Positions 47,750 to 59,735 of a DNA stretch of 64,000 nt are shown here, piece after piece (position 1 is the first letter of the stretch; each line of letters starts with the position of its first letter). The DNA is from Dendrobium chrysotoxum (lineage: Eukaryota; Streptophyta; Magnoliopsida; Asparagales; Orchidaceae). Both the position numbers and the translations under genes were made by a program. The notes beneath the pieces were generated by a model, which worked only from the letters and a program-made list of their open reading frames with translations, was not told where the DNA came from and ran no database searches. Where the stretch lies: assembly GCA_019925795.1 (NCBI GenBank), contig CM034306.1:50834758-50898757 (forward strand), in the 5' to 3' direction.

Positions 47750-48330
47750 TATTGAAAATTTACATTAATCCTTCTTGATCTTAATTGCTTTCTTTGGCTT
47801 TCTATACTTTGTAATAGTTAAAATTAAACAAATATGCTCACTATATTTTTGGGTAAATAAGGAATACTTTTTTTGAGCTGTTATATTATTTTTCGATCAT
47901 AATAGGACTTTTATCTTTTTTTTGTCCCCGTCATCTTATCGGTTATTATTGATTGCAAACTATTTATCTTCGACCTTTGGTAAAAATGTATAGCGACAAT
48001 CTCTCTATACATAGGCTTGGAAGGATGGTAATTTTTTGGATTTGTGTTTTAGAATTGAAAGCATGCTTCGCACTATGAATCCTAAATCCTGAACTCTTTG
48101 GCCATTAGACTTCAATTTACCATGTAATTATCATATCATAGTCATATTCCAATAACATTTGTCATTAGAATGATGATGATTACATCACAATCAAATAATC
48201 TTTGAATTATGATTGAAAGTTAGTCTAACTTTGTTTAATACAACAATAATAGCCTTTGTTCTACCAGGTGGTGTAGGATACATGAATCATTTTTCTCTAT
48301 TATATTTTATTAAGAGTCAAATTCATTTAA
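47750..48330. other. No feature seen
   Basis: AT-rich DNA between the leader-like island and the LINE fragment; possible 5' flank of the ceramidase gene. Confidence 0.4.
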
Positions 48331-49390
48331 ATCTAATAAAAAAAGTTCATTTTTAATACTTTATAATAAAGCTTTTTTAGATCTACCTCTATCTTTCTTA
48401 TCGTAAGCCAGATCTAATACATCTACTCTCCTAACAAGCTACAACAACCTTTTCATGTATATACTTGTTTTGCATTCTGTCTCTAAGTATAAAGCCACTC
48501 ATCCACTTGAGCATCCTCATCTCTACAACACTTAACTTAATGTTATGCTCTCTTTTAATGGCCAACATTTTACATCAAAAAGCATTGCAGATCTCACCAC
48601 CATCTTATAAAATTTCTCTTACAGTTGAGGGGTACTTTTCTTTCTCACAACAAGCCTAATGCTTTCGTCCACTTCAATCATCTAACTTGAATTCTACTAA
48701 TAATATCTCTATCTATTTCACGATTGCTTTGAACAATAGACACAAGATATCTAAAATGTGCACTTTTTTTAATGATTTGATTACTCAATCTCACCATCCC
48801 ATCACTAGATCTATTATTACTAAATTATACTTTATGGATTCAATTTTAGATCTACTCAAACTAAAACTTTTAAACTCTAAGGTTAACCTCCATAATTCAA
48901 GTTTTTCATCAACTCCCTCTCTAGTTTAATCAACAAGAAGAATATTATTAGCAAAAAGTATACACCAAGGTACATCCTCATGCAAATGTATAGTAAGAAC
49001 ATCTTGACAAAAGTAAAAATTTATGGGTTTAAAGATGATCCTTGATGTAATCCAACTAAACTAGGAAATAACTTTGTTTAACTACCTTATGTTTGAACAC
49101 AAGCAACAACACTTATATACATATCATTAATGACTTGAATATAAGTATTATTAACTCCTTTCTTTTATAGAATGCTTCAGAGCACTTCTCTTGACACTTA
49201 ATTATTTTCTTTCTCTTAATCAATAAATATCATATGTAGATCCTCCTTACTCTTCTTTACTTCTCCATCAAATCTCCCAACAAATGTATAGCCTTCATAG
49301 TAGACATATCTGGCATGAATCTAAACTGATTTTGAGAAACATTAGTATCACGTCATAAAATATGCTCAATTGCTCTCTCCCATAATTTTA
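48330..49390 (-). pseudogene. RTE-type LINE reverse transcriptase remnant
   Basis: On the minus strand from about 49390 downward the frame pieces include IEHIL and QNQFRFMPDMSTMKAI. Then comes QGSSLKP (about 49040) and the catalytic box region, where LFANNILLVD replaces the usual LFADD and runs into a stop, TREGVDEKLELWR (about 48950-48880). A later block has KFYKMVVRSAMLF...KCWPLK...LSVVEMRMLKWM (about 48620-48490). Mutation of the second aspartate of the catalytic pair and multiple stops show it is dead. Confidence 0.75.
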
Positions 49391-49394
49391 ATAG

Positions 49395-50035
49395 GACCAA
49401 CAATATTCATGCTCCAACTTTCAAAAGGCCATGAAGCAATTGTTGGGTGCAATTTATTGATGGCTAATGCAAAACTACACATGCACTTGGCACCGATGAC
49501 AACGACGTGCAATATTCATGTAGTTGTCAAGCATTGATGACTAATAATATCCCAATCTTGTAATTTTTAATTTCATTTTGGGGCTAGATTAATCAGGACC
49601 ACATAATTCGGCATGTACCTCAGCTACAATCTTTAGGGCTTTGTGTGTGTTAAGACAACATAACCACACATCTAATCAAAAAGATTGGCAGTTTAAAGTG
49701 TCATTGACCAATGCATAAGAGAGAGCCCTTCTCTCAATCTAGTCAATGATAGATTTCTCTTGAGGATGTTTGCCTTGTTGCAGGTAATCAATGAAGATGT
49801 GTCTCTAATCAATTGTCTCATTATCTACCCTAAGAACAATCTCACCCTTAGAAGAAAATTTTTTATTAATGTACTCTAAATATATAAGAGAAAAGATCTT
49901 ATGATCTTGTACTTCTATAGAGATTTATTCTTCTTTGAGACCTGCTAATTCATTTGCGAGCTTTGATAAGGCATCCGCCATAGAATTTCTCTCATGGGGT
50001 ATCTTATATAAAGTTACATGCTATCCAGTTATTCT
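49395..50035 (-). pseudogene. Gypsy RNase H C-terminus to integrase N-terminus fragment
   Basis: On minus from about 50000: IPHERNSMADALSKLANELAG, the RNase H terminal motif. Then come a linker with DWRHIFIDYLQQGKHP and RRALSYALVNDTL (about 49830-49700). A zinc-finger-like stretch follows with EVHAELCG, KITRLGYY and RRCHRCQ (about 49625-49490), then a piece like FESWSMNIVGPI reaching 49400. A few stops interrupt it. It abuts the LINE fragment directly at about 49390. Confidence 0.75.
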
Positions 50036-50039
50036 ATAT

Positions 50040-50690
50040 CAGTATCAAAATCATGTGCTCAGTATATTACATGCTTCAATATCAGTATAGTGAATCAGTA
50101 TTAATAATCAATACAGTGAATAAATAGTAATATTGAGCAGTATCAAAGTCTGTATTGGTTGCAATATTAGTACAATATCATTAGTAAAATTAGTGGTAGT
50201 AATAGTAAAATAATGTAGTAATAGCAAATTCATATAATGATAGTAAATCAATAAATAATAACGGTACAATAGTAAAATTGTATAGTAATAGTAACAATGA
50301 ATCAATAATATGCAATTTAGTAGTCACACTAAATAAGTAATAAGTCCTAATTTAAGTGATATTTTTCCAGTAAACAGTAATCCGTGTCAGGATCTCATTG
50401 TCCCAGTAAATAGAGTCATCACAATTTGCCCGTCAGCATAGTAATCATCTTGTTATAACTCCGAATAAATATCACATGAATCAGTAGAGGATAACATAAA
50501 ATTATAATATTTAAAGGAAAGCCCGTCGGCCTACCATCCTATATAAGTCTATCAATCTCCAGCCAATATTGGTGAAACCAATGTTTACTTTTCTTCATAC
50601 ATATTATTATCACAGTACTATAACAATAATAGCGACAACTATTACTCAACACATATCTACATTCATTTCAAATGTCTTTTCCAACCTCCT
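50040..50690. repeat. Low-complexity 'agtaatagtaa' / 'cagtatcaa' region
   Basis: Short, irregular repeats dominate; no coding evidence. It may be part of a Del-like LTR. Confidence 0.4.
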
Positions 50691-52330
50691 TAACTAGTCC
50701 TCTGCTACTTTGGGCTCAATAGCTCCCTAAAATCTTGGAGGCTTCAATCTTAAAAATATTTGTATAAATTTTTGTCTACATCATCATATCAAGTAGCAGG
50801 AACTCTGCTCCGTGCCTCGCCAATCATTTCGGCTATCAAACGATACAAACTAAGAAACTATATCGGAATTGACCTTTAGAGAAGTACTATATACAAGAGC
50901 TGTCTGACAGACACTCTATCTATATATCATATCTGAGTCTCACATATCCATAATCACACAGAATATGCAACTGATCATATATGCACATGAAAATAAATAA
51001 AAGATGAACACCCAAATGAACTCAAAACTATCCCACTTGACCTACAGATTAATTTCTTATAACTTTATCTTATGATTTATTTCCAAAACTATAACTCTAA
51101 TACCATCACAACCCAACTCAACACGATCGACTAATGGGACAGATTCTATCATATTAATCTCTGACAAGTGAATCCTAAGATCTCATTTTTGAAAATTTTC
51201 AAATTTAAACTTTTAAATAAATAATAGATTATAGAGCTACTAAAATATCTAAAGTACTGAAATAAACTCATCAATAAAATCTCTTTCATTTCATCATCAA
51301 AATGATATATACAATCATAATACATAACTTTAAAAAAAAGCTAAAGAACTAAATAATAAAACTATTTATGACTATGAAAAAATCAATAAAGAAGTACCTA
51401 TAAGACTTAAACCAGATCCTATATTATAATCAACATACTCATTCCATTTCCCAAATCCAAAAAAAAAATGAAAAACCACATTAAGCTAAAATAGCTCAGT
51501 AGGCCACAAATACTAATCTAAATTTCTAAATATTTCTCTTATTAATATTTTATAGAATATTTAAATACAATATAATACATCACTATGCTGAGCAAAGTAA
51601 TAAGAGTATAGCAATTATCCAAAGATTTAAATAATACTGATGAACAATCAAATAAATTGAAATTCATATCATAGAATAAAACATAATAGATTCTCTGGTC
51701 CCAAACAGAATCTCAAAAGATTCTGGCCCCATATGACTCCCTTTCTATTTATAGCACTAGAACATATTCTTATGCACCAAAATATGACATTTTACCACCA
51801 GAGCATACCTTATAAGCACTAGAACATGACTTTTTAGCCACTAGATCATCTTGTTTCTTTCATAAAATTTCCTCATAACTTTTCAATTCAGTTAATAAAG
51901 CATACAATTCAATCACATAAATACATATTTCATCACATTATAGAAATTAAAGCATAATTGAGCTCATATCAGAATTACATAATTTTCTATAACTGCACAC
52001 AATAGAAATAACTACAGTGTAATTCATAATTTCAAAATATAATCATATAATAAGATATTATGTAAAATATTATTTTAAGACTTTAATCATATTACAACAC
52101 TATTTTTTAGGGTTCATTATTTTCTATTAAATAAAAACTCTATAAATTCCAAATGACTGGTGAAATTTTCAAGAAATATTCAAAATCTTTAGAATCTTAA
52201 TCTCTATAATATATAAAAAGTTATGCAGTGAAAGTTTTACCAGTGTAAAGTTATCATTATTTTTCGGTAACAAAAAATAGAAATTTAATTAGAAAATTTG
52301 AAAAATTTTCATATTTTTAAAAATTGAGAA
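50690..52330 (-). mobile_element. Fragment of a Del-like Gypsy element (gag start, primer site, LTR)
   Basis: On minus at about 50760-50690 the peptide FLRLKPPRF-stop-GAIEPKVAE matches the gag fragment at 55.2 kb. Further out, at about 51095, TGATGGTATTAGAGTTATAG resembles a tRNA-Met primer site next to a probable LTR end (GTTGAGTTGGGTTGTGA). The remaining AT-rich DNA to about 52330 would be LTR. Ends are not resolved. Confidence 0.45.
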
Positions 52331-54190
52331 GGCATAGTGTGACATACCTCAATTTAGACAACTTTCAGAATTGGGCCGATGGCTAAAAAGGACCTCAAGT
52401 GGCCCGAAAATCCGTCTTTCCTATACAAAATCCTCTCCTTCACTCTCTTACTTTAGCAGCCAAGTGGTCAGGTCAATGGAATAGCGGAAAAATGTTATAT
52501 TTAAGTGCAGAAAATGGCCCAACGCTGTAGGGCTACTATGTTAGTTCATATTCTAAAAACTCAAGGGTATAATGTCAGGGCACCACTTTTGTATTTTGAA
52601 CTCTTTTGCATGTATTCGGAAGTGATATGTGTGTATGAAAAAGGTCTGCATATGCTTTGGAGTGAATTTCAGGGGTTTGAATGCATACTGACAAAAATCT
52701 AGAATTTTTTCAGTAGAGTGCTACAATATCGGGTGCTCTGGCGCTTAGGTGTTGTGTTAACTAGCCCCTAATTTTAATTAAGATCAGAACAAGTTGAACC
52801 AAATGCTGAACCTAGAGGTTTTATATGCACAATATTAGATTAATAAGTTTAGGTAGGATTAAGTCATTAAGACCCTTTATAATTTGTTCCCTCTTAGACA
52901 TAGCTTTGCCTATCTCTAGGTAGCCTAATTTCTATTCTTACCCCAACCTTGGTAGGTCCAAGCCTTTATAGGCTCTAATAAGCTTTTGTTAATTTTAAAA
53001 TTAAGTCAAATCAATTTCTCAAAATCAAATCAACACCTTTAATCAAGATCAAAATTAAATTAAAATTATAATCTATTTAACTCAACTCAAATTAAAAATT
53101 TAATCACTTTTCAAGTGTTTTTTACTTGAAATGTATCCTTTCCTTTACATCTTATTGTTTGACTCAATCAACACCAATACTTGTGATGTATATTTATGAG
53201 TCCACAACACCTATTGGGGATTCATTTATTAACCTCATTTTTAAATAAGATTGATAAAATCATCATGTGCTTAGTTTCAACTCATAGGATTTCTTCTCAT
53301 TAATGTAGGGCCTTCTTCATAAGACCCTCATAGGTAGATTCTTGATGATTTAGCATTGTTTGGTAATAGAAAATTCAAAATCCTATGATACCCCATAACC
53401 TATATTGGACCCTTGAGACCCATGGATAGATTAACCCTAGTTTAACTCAAGCGGCATCTAGGATCCTTAGGAGTCTACCTTAGACCCTCTTAAGAAAATT
53501 TAGAACATTCTCAAATCTCTTACAAATCCATTTATAATATGTTAAATCAAAGCCAAAACTTGTAGCCTAAATGAGTCACTGGGCTTTAGGGTTTCATTAA
53601 ATCATTTATCTATACTCAAGTACTAGGATGCTCCCTATTTTTCCTAGAAAATTAGTGGACCACCCTACATTAAATTCAAAGTTCTAAAATTTTAAAATGA
53701 TTAATCTAACATAATCCCTATGGCACTTACCTTAGGTTGCTAATGACCCTATGAACCCTTTGCTTGCTCTTGGACCCAACCTATGGGTTATGGAGTTTTA
53801 CTGCACCTATTTGACTTATGAACAAAATGAGCTTGACCAAAGTCATTCTTTAATACTCAAATACTTAAATTTAAATTTAAGGAGCTAAATTAAATTTTAC
53901 ATCCTTAGCACTGAGCCTAAATAATCTTAACCTATTTTAAACCTTTGGACTTATGCTTAACCCATGGTCAAGTCTCCTTGACCATGCTCAAACCCTGTTT
54001 GAAAAAAAGCCCTAAGTGACCTAGTTCACTTGAATTAAACCTAGACCAATAAACTCCAATACCCTTTAAACCTTTTATAAGCCTAAATAAGAATCTAACC
54101 TGGCTCCCCAAAATCAAATAGAATGTGACATGGAATGGCATAAATGTAAGTTATACTTATAACCACATCAGGGGAATCCCTAACCTCATA
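52331..54190. other. No gene seen; LTR-like unclassified DNA
   Basis: Contains many 'accctag' and 'cttgacc' phrases like plant LTR leaders, but no boundaries, duplications or peptides I can name. Confidence 0.35.
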
Positions 54191-55310
54191 TTGTGCCTAA
54201 CTATATGCCTTAGCCAAAATTGGAGACGGAGCAATAATAACACAAGACTCTTTATGGATGGGTGTAAATTGTCTCCAATTCGATGAACTACCACCTCAAC
54301 TAGAAGATCCTTCAGCAAAAACACAAGGTGGGATTACTCTTGATCTCTCCGACTGCCTAGAGCTTTCATCTCTCACCTTAGAACATCGATCATATCTAAC
54401 TTGTCGATAATCGACCACCCTATACCCAATATGAACACATAAGAAGCACTATTCAGTCATCTTATACCATTAACCCAAATGTCTCTTACCATAATTCTGA
54501 TAGATAGGTACTATACTGACAAAACTCATAGGACCAGCTGCATTATTATTAATAGATACAGATGTAGACGGGCTTCTCCTAGAATCTATAGATCTAAATC
54601 TACTTCTCCTTCCACTAAAACCACTACTATAAGTTTGTTTTTCAAATCTCTTCTTACTACCAGTTCACCACTATTTAGTAGTTGCTATATCATTCTTGAT
54701 CTAACGGGCTCTCTCCACAAGTTCAGTAAAATAAAAAATATAGAATGGCACTAAAGGTTGCCTTACTGCGAAGACCTCTCAAAAATCTATAACACTTTTC
54801 TTTAGATATAACAACAAGCTGAGGAGCTTACCTGGCTAGTATAGTAAACTCTGCTTTATACTACATCACTGTTTTGCTCCCCTGAACCAGTCTAAAAAAA
54901 GACTCATGCATTTACTATCTAATAGAAGGTGGCATGAATTGCTCTCTAAATGTAGCAATAAACTCCTCCCAAGATATCAAAGCATTCAATCTTCTCTGAA
55001 ACTTTTCTTTATGCTGGCCCAACCACCAATGCTTAACCTCTCCATCTAATAAAAAATAGCTAGAGGAACTTTCCTCTCAATCTAACACTACATACCATCA
55101 AAGTTCTTATCTAATCTAAAAAGCCAATCCTTTGCTGCTATAGGCTCAACAACACCCTTAAATCTCAGAGGGTTTAGTCTCAGAAATATTTGCAGATGTT
55201 TATCAGTATAATTAAATCTAACTACATACATTCCGCTCTAGGCCTAGCCCCTAGCCCATCAATTGTGCTACCAACCCAATAAATTGAGAAACATAATTGA
55301 AAGTTCGAAA
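54190..55310 (-). pseudogene. Del-like Gypsy gag remnant
   Basis: On minus, at about 55230-55100, KHLQIFLRLNPLRFKGVVEP is followed by AAKDWLFRLDKNFDGM, the gag core opening known in Del/Tekay-type elements. Broken gag sequence continues to about 54200 through many stops. It is homologous to the piece near 50.7 kb. Confidence 0.65.
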
Positions 55311-55559
55311 GGGATGTTAAGCCCTAGTGAACTAGTCCCGAGGCTAACCAAGAGGGGGGGTGAATTGGTTATTTAAAAATTTCACGATAACTACAAAAAT
55401 CTTTTCGATACTTAGCAGCGGAAACAAGTAAACAATAACGAAAAGATCAACCAACGATATTCACCCAAGCAGTTTATATTGAAAAGTAAAATGCAAAACT
55501 GAATCAGAAAAGCAAACCAGATTTTATAGTGGTTCGGTCAACTTGACCTACGTCCACTC

Positions 55560-55748
55560 CCCGGAGCCTCCCCTCCGGGTATTGCACTAAACGAAAGTGA
55601 CTCTCCTTTTGCTCCCACAGCAAGGCGGAGAAGCCTGTACAAAACACCTCCTTTTCACCACACGGTGAGGCAGAGAACCCGACCTCCTTTCGCTTCCTCC
55701 TGAAGCGGGCAGAGAACCCACGAACTCCTTTCGCTTCCTCCTGAAGCG
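55560..55748 (+). repeat. Array of short hairpins with changing stems
   Basis: Successive stems are CCCGGAG/CTCCGGG (55560-55579), TGCT/AGCA (55610-55622), TCACC/GGTGA (55655-55668) and CGCTTC/GAAGCG twice (55691-55707, 55732-55748). The last four share the frame 'ctccttt-[hairpin]-ggc(a/g)gaga'. Stem bases differ from unit to unit but stay complementary. Confidence 0.85.
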
Positions 55749-56028
55749 GGCAGAGAACCCGGATCTTCTTGCGAACGATCCTCCCACGAAGAACACCGAC
55801 TAGACGACAGACGACGAGCGGAGAAGACGACTCTGATCCGTGCTTGGAGCAACCTTAGTGAATCCCTCATTAACTCCCCCTCACAAGATCTCTTCTCTCT
55901 CTCCCAACTCTCTCTCTCTCTAGGATTTCTCAAGGAAGGAAGGCAGCAAAAGATTTTTCCAAATCTAGGAAAAAGTTCTTTTAAATGAGGGCTTAAAACT
56001 TGCCCTAAATCTCAACTTGTCGGCCAAG

Positions 56029-56701
56029 ATCGTCCAGGACGATCGGTAGATCGTCCTGTACGATCAGTTCAAATTCAGCTGTTTCAGCCTGGACGATCTG
56101 GCTCTTCTGGACGATCAGTAGAAAAAGTTGTTCATATCGTCCCGTACGATCCTGCGATCGTCCAGGACGATTAGTTCAAATTGAAGGAAATCGTCCAGAA
56201 GACAGTTCGGGTCGTCCAGAGAAATCTGTGCTGGACGACCAAAAAATGACTTGATCGTCCCGTACGATAGGGTAATCGTCCGGTACGATTAGTTCAAAAA
56301 GGCCCCAAATCGTCCTGTACATAGTTCTGGACGTACAGCTGAAATGCACAAGACGATCGCGATCGTCCGGGACGATCCTGCGATCATCCAGGACGATGTG
56401 ATCGTATCAATTAAACATTAATTGCTTTCCTTAATTACCAGACTAATTTAGGCATGATTGTAGTAAATCGTCCAGGACGATACACGTATCGTCCGGGACG
56501 ATCAGACCAAAATACTTAAAATAAAACTTGCCTAACTTAATCTGGCGGCTGAGAATTTCTGATTTGGGCATATCGTCCCGTACGATCCAAAGATCGTCCA
56601 GGACGATCGGCTCAATCAGTCCTCCTTAACTTAGTCGCCCTAATTAGGGTTTCTGTTTTAACTGGATCGTCCAGGACGATGATACTATCGTCCAGGACGA
56701 T
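56029..56701. repeat. Seven pairs of a 15-bp palindrome, members 21 bp apart
   Basis: The palindrome is ATCGTCCNGNACGAT. Pair starts are 56029/56050, 56136/56157, 56254/56275, 56362/56383, 56467/56488, 56572/56593 and 56666/56687; within every pair the starts are 21 bp apart. Pairs recur about every 94-118 bp, with degenerate half sites between some of them (for example 56190 and 56211). Most pairs are followed by an 'agttcaaa'-like word. One unit (56383) has ATCATCC in its left half. Confidence 0.95.
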
Positions 56702-56984
56702 CTGAACAAAATTTTAACAGAAACTCTAATTCACTCAATCTCTCTCCCTGAGTGTGTGTGTGCAAGGTTACTTAGCTAGGGAATCAGTTACATTACAATT
56801 GACTCAATAAAAGAAAAAATCATACATTTGACACACTTGGACCTGATCTTGAGTTGGCTTGAGTAGCTTGCGGTCTTTTGTGCCTGAAACTGATTAGCCA
56901 AGAAAAACACACTGGAAACATGTTTGTCATCATCAAAACCAGATTTGCAACAATAATGAGAACAAATAACTCCTATAGTACTCT

Positions 56985-57100
56985 ATACCATCAAAGCTAT
57001 AATAACTAAAATACGTGAAATAAATTTATTTGAAAAACATAAAATTCTAAAGTAGAACGCTTTGTTGTTGATTTGGTGAGTACTGCGGTGCTAGGCCATG

Positions 57101-57163
<63 letters not shown>

Positions 57164-58390
57164 AGCCTTACCCCACAACTCCCTCACTTGGTTGCTTGGT
57201 CAGGAAGAAATTTAAAGAGAGGAATGAAGAGAGAGGAGAGAGAAAATCTATTGGATCATATTTGTCAGTCATTCATGTTATAGATTTTATTATATTCATT
57301 ATAAGTAACTAATCTATTACTTCTATTTTCAATGATTTTAATTTCTACAAAATTTAACTCTCCTAAATCTGTTAAAAATATATTATCTCCTAATTTCATA
57401 AGCTTACTATCTTTTGGATATGTTATAAATTTGATCATTCATTATATTTTAAATAAAGTACTGAATGATATCAGATATATGATATGATAACTCTGTGTGA
57501 TACATCACTGATCCACGTGATTCATTGATTGAGAGTTGTAAGGAGCTGGAGATTGATTGGGAGTTATAAGGAGTCGGGATGACTGATTCATATGATTCAA
57601 GGGGAGCTATAAGGAGTACATTGATTAGGAGTTATAAGGGGTGATTGATTGGGAGTCATAAGTGTAGGAGCAAGATATCTTCAAGATACACTCATTGAAT
57701 ATCTAAATACTGATATCAACACTACTACGAATATGATTATGATATTATGATTGACACTAATACTGTTTACTGTCATTAACACTATTTAACATTATTGTTC
57801 ATGATACTAATATTATTATTGATATTATTACTGTTGACTATTACTGATATTATGACTGATGATGTAATGGATTGAGATGTGATGAACTGTAGAAGGATAA
57901 ATTCATACATATAATTTGTATAGACATTGATGCATATATTTCTTTATGATTTATAACATATTATTCTCTTTTATCTTAAATTGATTTTAGTTGTAAGATT
58001 TTAGTTACTTGTTGGGCTATGTGCTTATTACGTGGTTTTACATGTTATTAGAAAAGCATAAGGATCTTATGATATGAGACTCCTAATAAGATAAAACTGC
58101 AATCATATTTCTTTACGCTATTTATTGGTAAGTTCTAGTTAAGTTATTAAAATAAAATATAGATGTAATTCTTCAAATATAGATTCTGAAATGTGACAAA
58201 AATAAATCAAAGCAATGGTTATTGGAAGAATTAAAATATAACTAAAGTTTATGAGCAGAATAAAAGTGCAATTTTTTAGTTTATAATTAGTTAATTTGAA
58301 TTTGAAATTTTATTTTGAGCATGCTCTCTCTCTCTCTCTCTCTGACTAATATAGAAATGTTAAGGATGACATTTTTTGAAGGTGGGGTGA
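56985..58390 (-). repeat. Del-like LTR region, first unit
   Basis: Starts with 'taataactaaaatacgtg' and shares about 200 bases with 58395-58575 in direct orientation. On minus it ends beside a degraded primer-site-like stretch (TTGATGGTATAGAGTAC, about 56970-56990). It contains a (TA)n run and about six 'gattgattgggagttataag' tandem units (57520-57665). Confidence 0.5.
57105..57160. repeat. (TA)n microsatellite
   Basis: Uninterrupted TA run inside the LTR-like unit; the copy at 58.5 kb has only about seven repeats there. Confidence 0.95.
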
Positions 58391-58394
58391 TTGT

Positions 58395-58575
58395 AATAAC
58401 TTAAATATGTGAAATAAATCTATTTAAAATATCTAAAAATTCTAAAGTGGAGCAATTTAGTGTTGGTCTAGTGAGCACTGTGGCGTTAGGCTATGAATAG
58501 TATATATATATATCCCTGTCTCACCCCACCGACTCCATTACTTGGTTACTTGGTTAGGAAGAAATTGAAAGAGGG
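58395..58575 (-). repeat. Del-like LTR region, truncated second unit
   Basis: 'taataacttaaatatgtgaaa' through 'ggttacttggttaggaagaaa' repeats 56990-57215 with substitutions. The match stops at about 58575, where different sequence begins. Confidence 0.6.
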
Positions 58576-59689
58576 TGTTGACCTTATTTTCCACCAAGAT
58601 AACTTCCATTGGGTTCATTAGGTCAAGCCTGACCTATTGGGCCCAGACCCATGCTCTGGGTCAACCTGGTTGACCAGGTCAACCCTGGTTGACCCAATTA
58701 GCCCATATGAGCCCAATTCAAATCCTAATCCATTCCAAAGCTCTCTGGACTCAACCCCATACCCATTGGGGTTTGATTGACTATGTTGACTTCGTCAACT
58801 CATGGCTTAGTCAACCCTAGCTCAATAGGGTCAAATCCAACCTGTTTTGGTCAAATCCTTGGCTCCCAAGGCATTTAAACCCCTCCTATTGATTCCTTGA
58901 CTCAAGCCACGGCCTAAGAGGGTTAATTCCCTCCTAATCAAACCCTAGATTAGATTTAGGCCATCGATATCAAGCTTAGACCTATATATAGGGACTTAGG
59001 GTTTCATTAAAAGGGACTTTTGATCTTGCTCTCTCCCAAAGCCCTCATAGCCCGAGATCTCTCGTGTGCAAACTCCTCTAGCCTCCTTCCACCCTTCCCA
59101 GTCAAAATCCACCGGTCAAAGCTCGTCGGCGACGCTCCTCCGGCGAACCAAGGGCCAAATCCTTCTAAAGCTTGTTTCGCTTGATCTAGACATTGGAAGC
59201 TTGTGGAGTCTTCTACAACGAGGAGCATGGACAGTCTACAAGTGCAACAAGCCCAAGATATCCTGAATCCATCTTTTGGATTAGGTAAAATCCCAAACAG
59301 TAACTAGAAACACTTAGGGTTAAATAGATTTTTGTAGACCGCATTTCAAACCACAAAATCATATCCACACGAATGCTCTTCATGTACTCTATATGTGGTT
59401 AAAATTTTATTTGATTTGATTGTACCATTTGAGAGAACGGGATGAAATATGTTACCTAGGGCGTCTCGATTTCACTACGATAAGTGTACGAGATCTCCAC
59501 CGTTGATCACTTGATCAATGGCGGACATCCCGTCATTCCGCGGCTTCTTAAAAACTGAGGGATCACCCTGCTGCTTAGATCTCGCGTCAGATGAGATCCT
59601 GGTCATCCATTTCAAATCACGGAGGATCCAACGGTTACGGAGCCTCGCCTACGTGGTTAAGTGGTGGGCGTTGAATCCCGCGCCACAGT

Positions 59690-59735
59690 AATCATTGCCA
59701 ATGATTGCGCGGCGGCGCAATCATTGGCAATGATT
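59690..59735. repeat. Perfect 21-bp stem-loop
   Basis: Left arm 59690-59710 and right arm 59715-59735 are exact reverse complements around the loop GGCG. Each arm is itself close to palindromic (ATCATTG-CCAATGAT). Lies in the GC-rich part of the LTR-like region. Confidence 0.95.

Larger units (their letters stand above)
55315..56952 (-). mobile_element. Probable solo LTR or LTR-like insertion with palindrome arrays
   Basis: Plus-strand ends are TGTTAAGCCCTAGTG and TTTGCAACA, i.e. TG...CA. On minus the left end reads ...CAATTCACCCCCCCTCTTGG..., a phrase common at plant Copia LTR ends, and the right end gives GGTTTTGATGATGACAAAC, also typical. It interrupts the Del-like element between gag and its primer-site region. 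No target duplication is visible at these ends (AGGGA against ATAAT), so the boundaries are provisional. Confidence 0.5.

Noticed and set aside
55315..56952. CRISPR-like array
   Set aside because: Repeats are palindromic pairs in a plant LTR-like block with irregular, similar spacers and no associated genes; eukaryotic context excludes CRISPR.
55315..56952. Clean solo LTR with target duplication
   Set aside because: TG...CA ends are present but the five flanking bases differ (AGGGA, ATAAT), so I lowered confidence and left the ends provisional.
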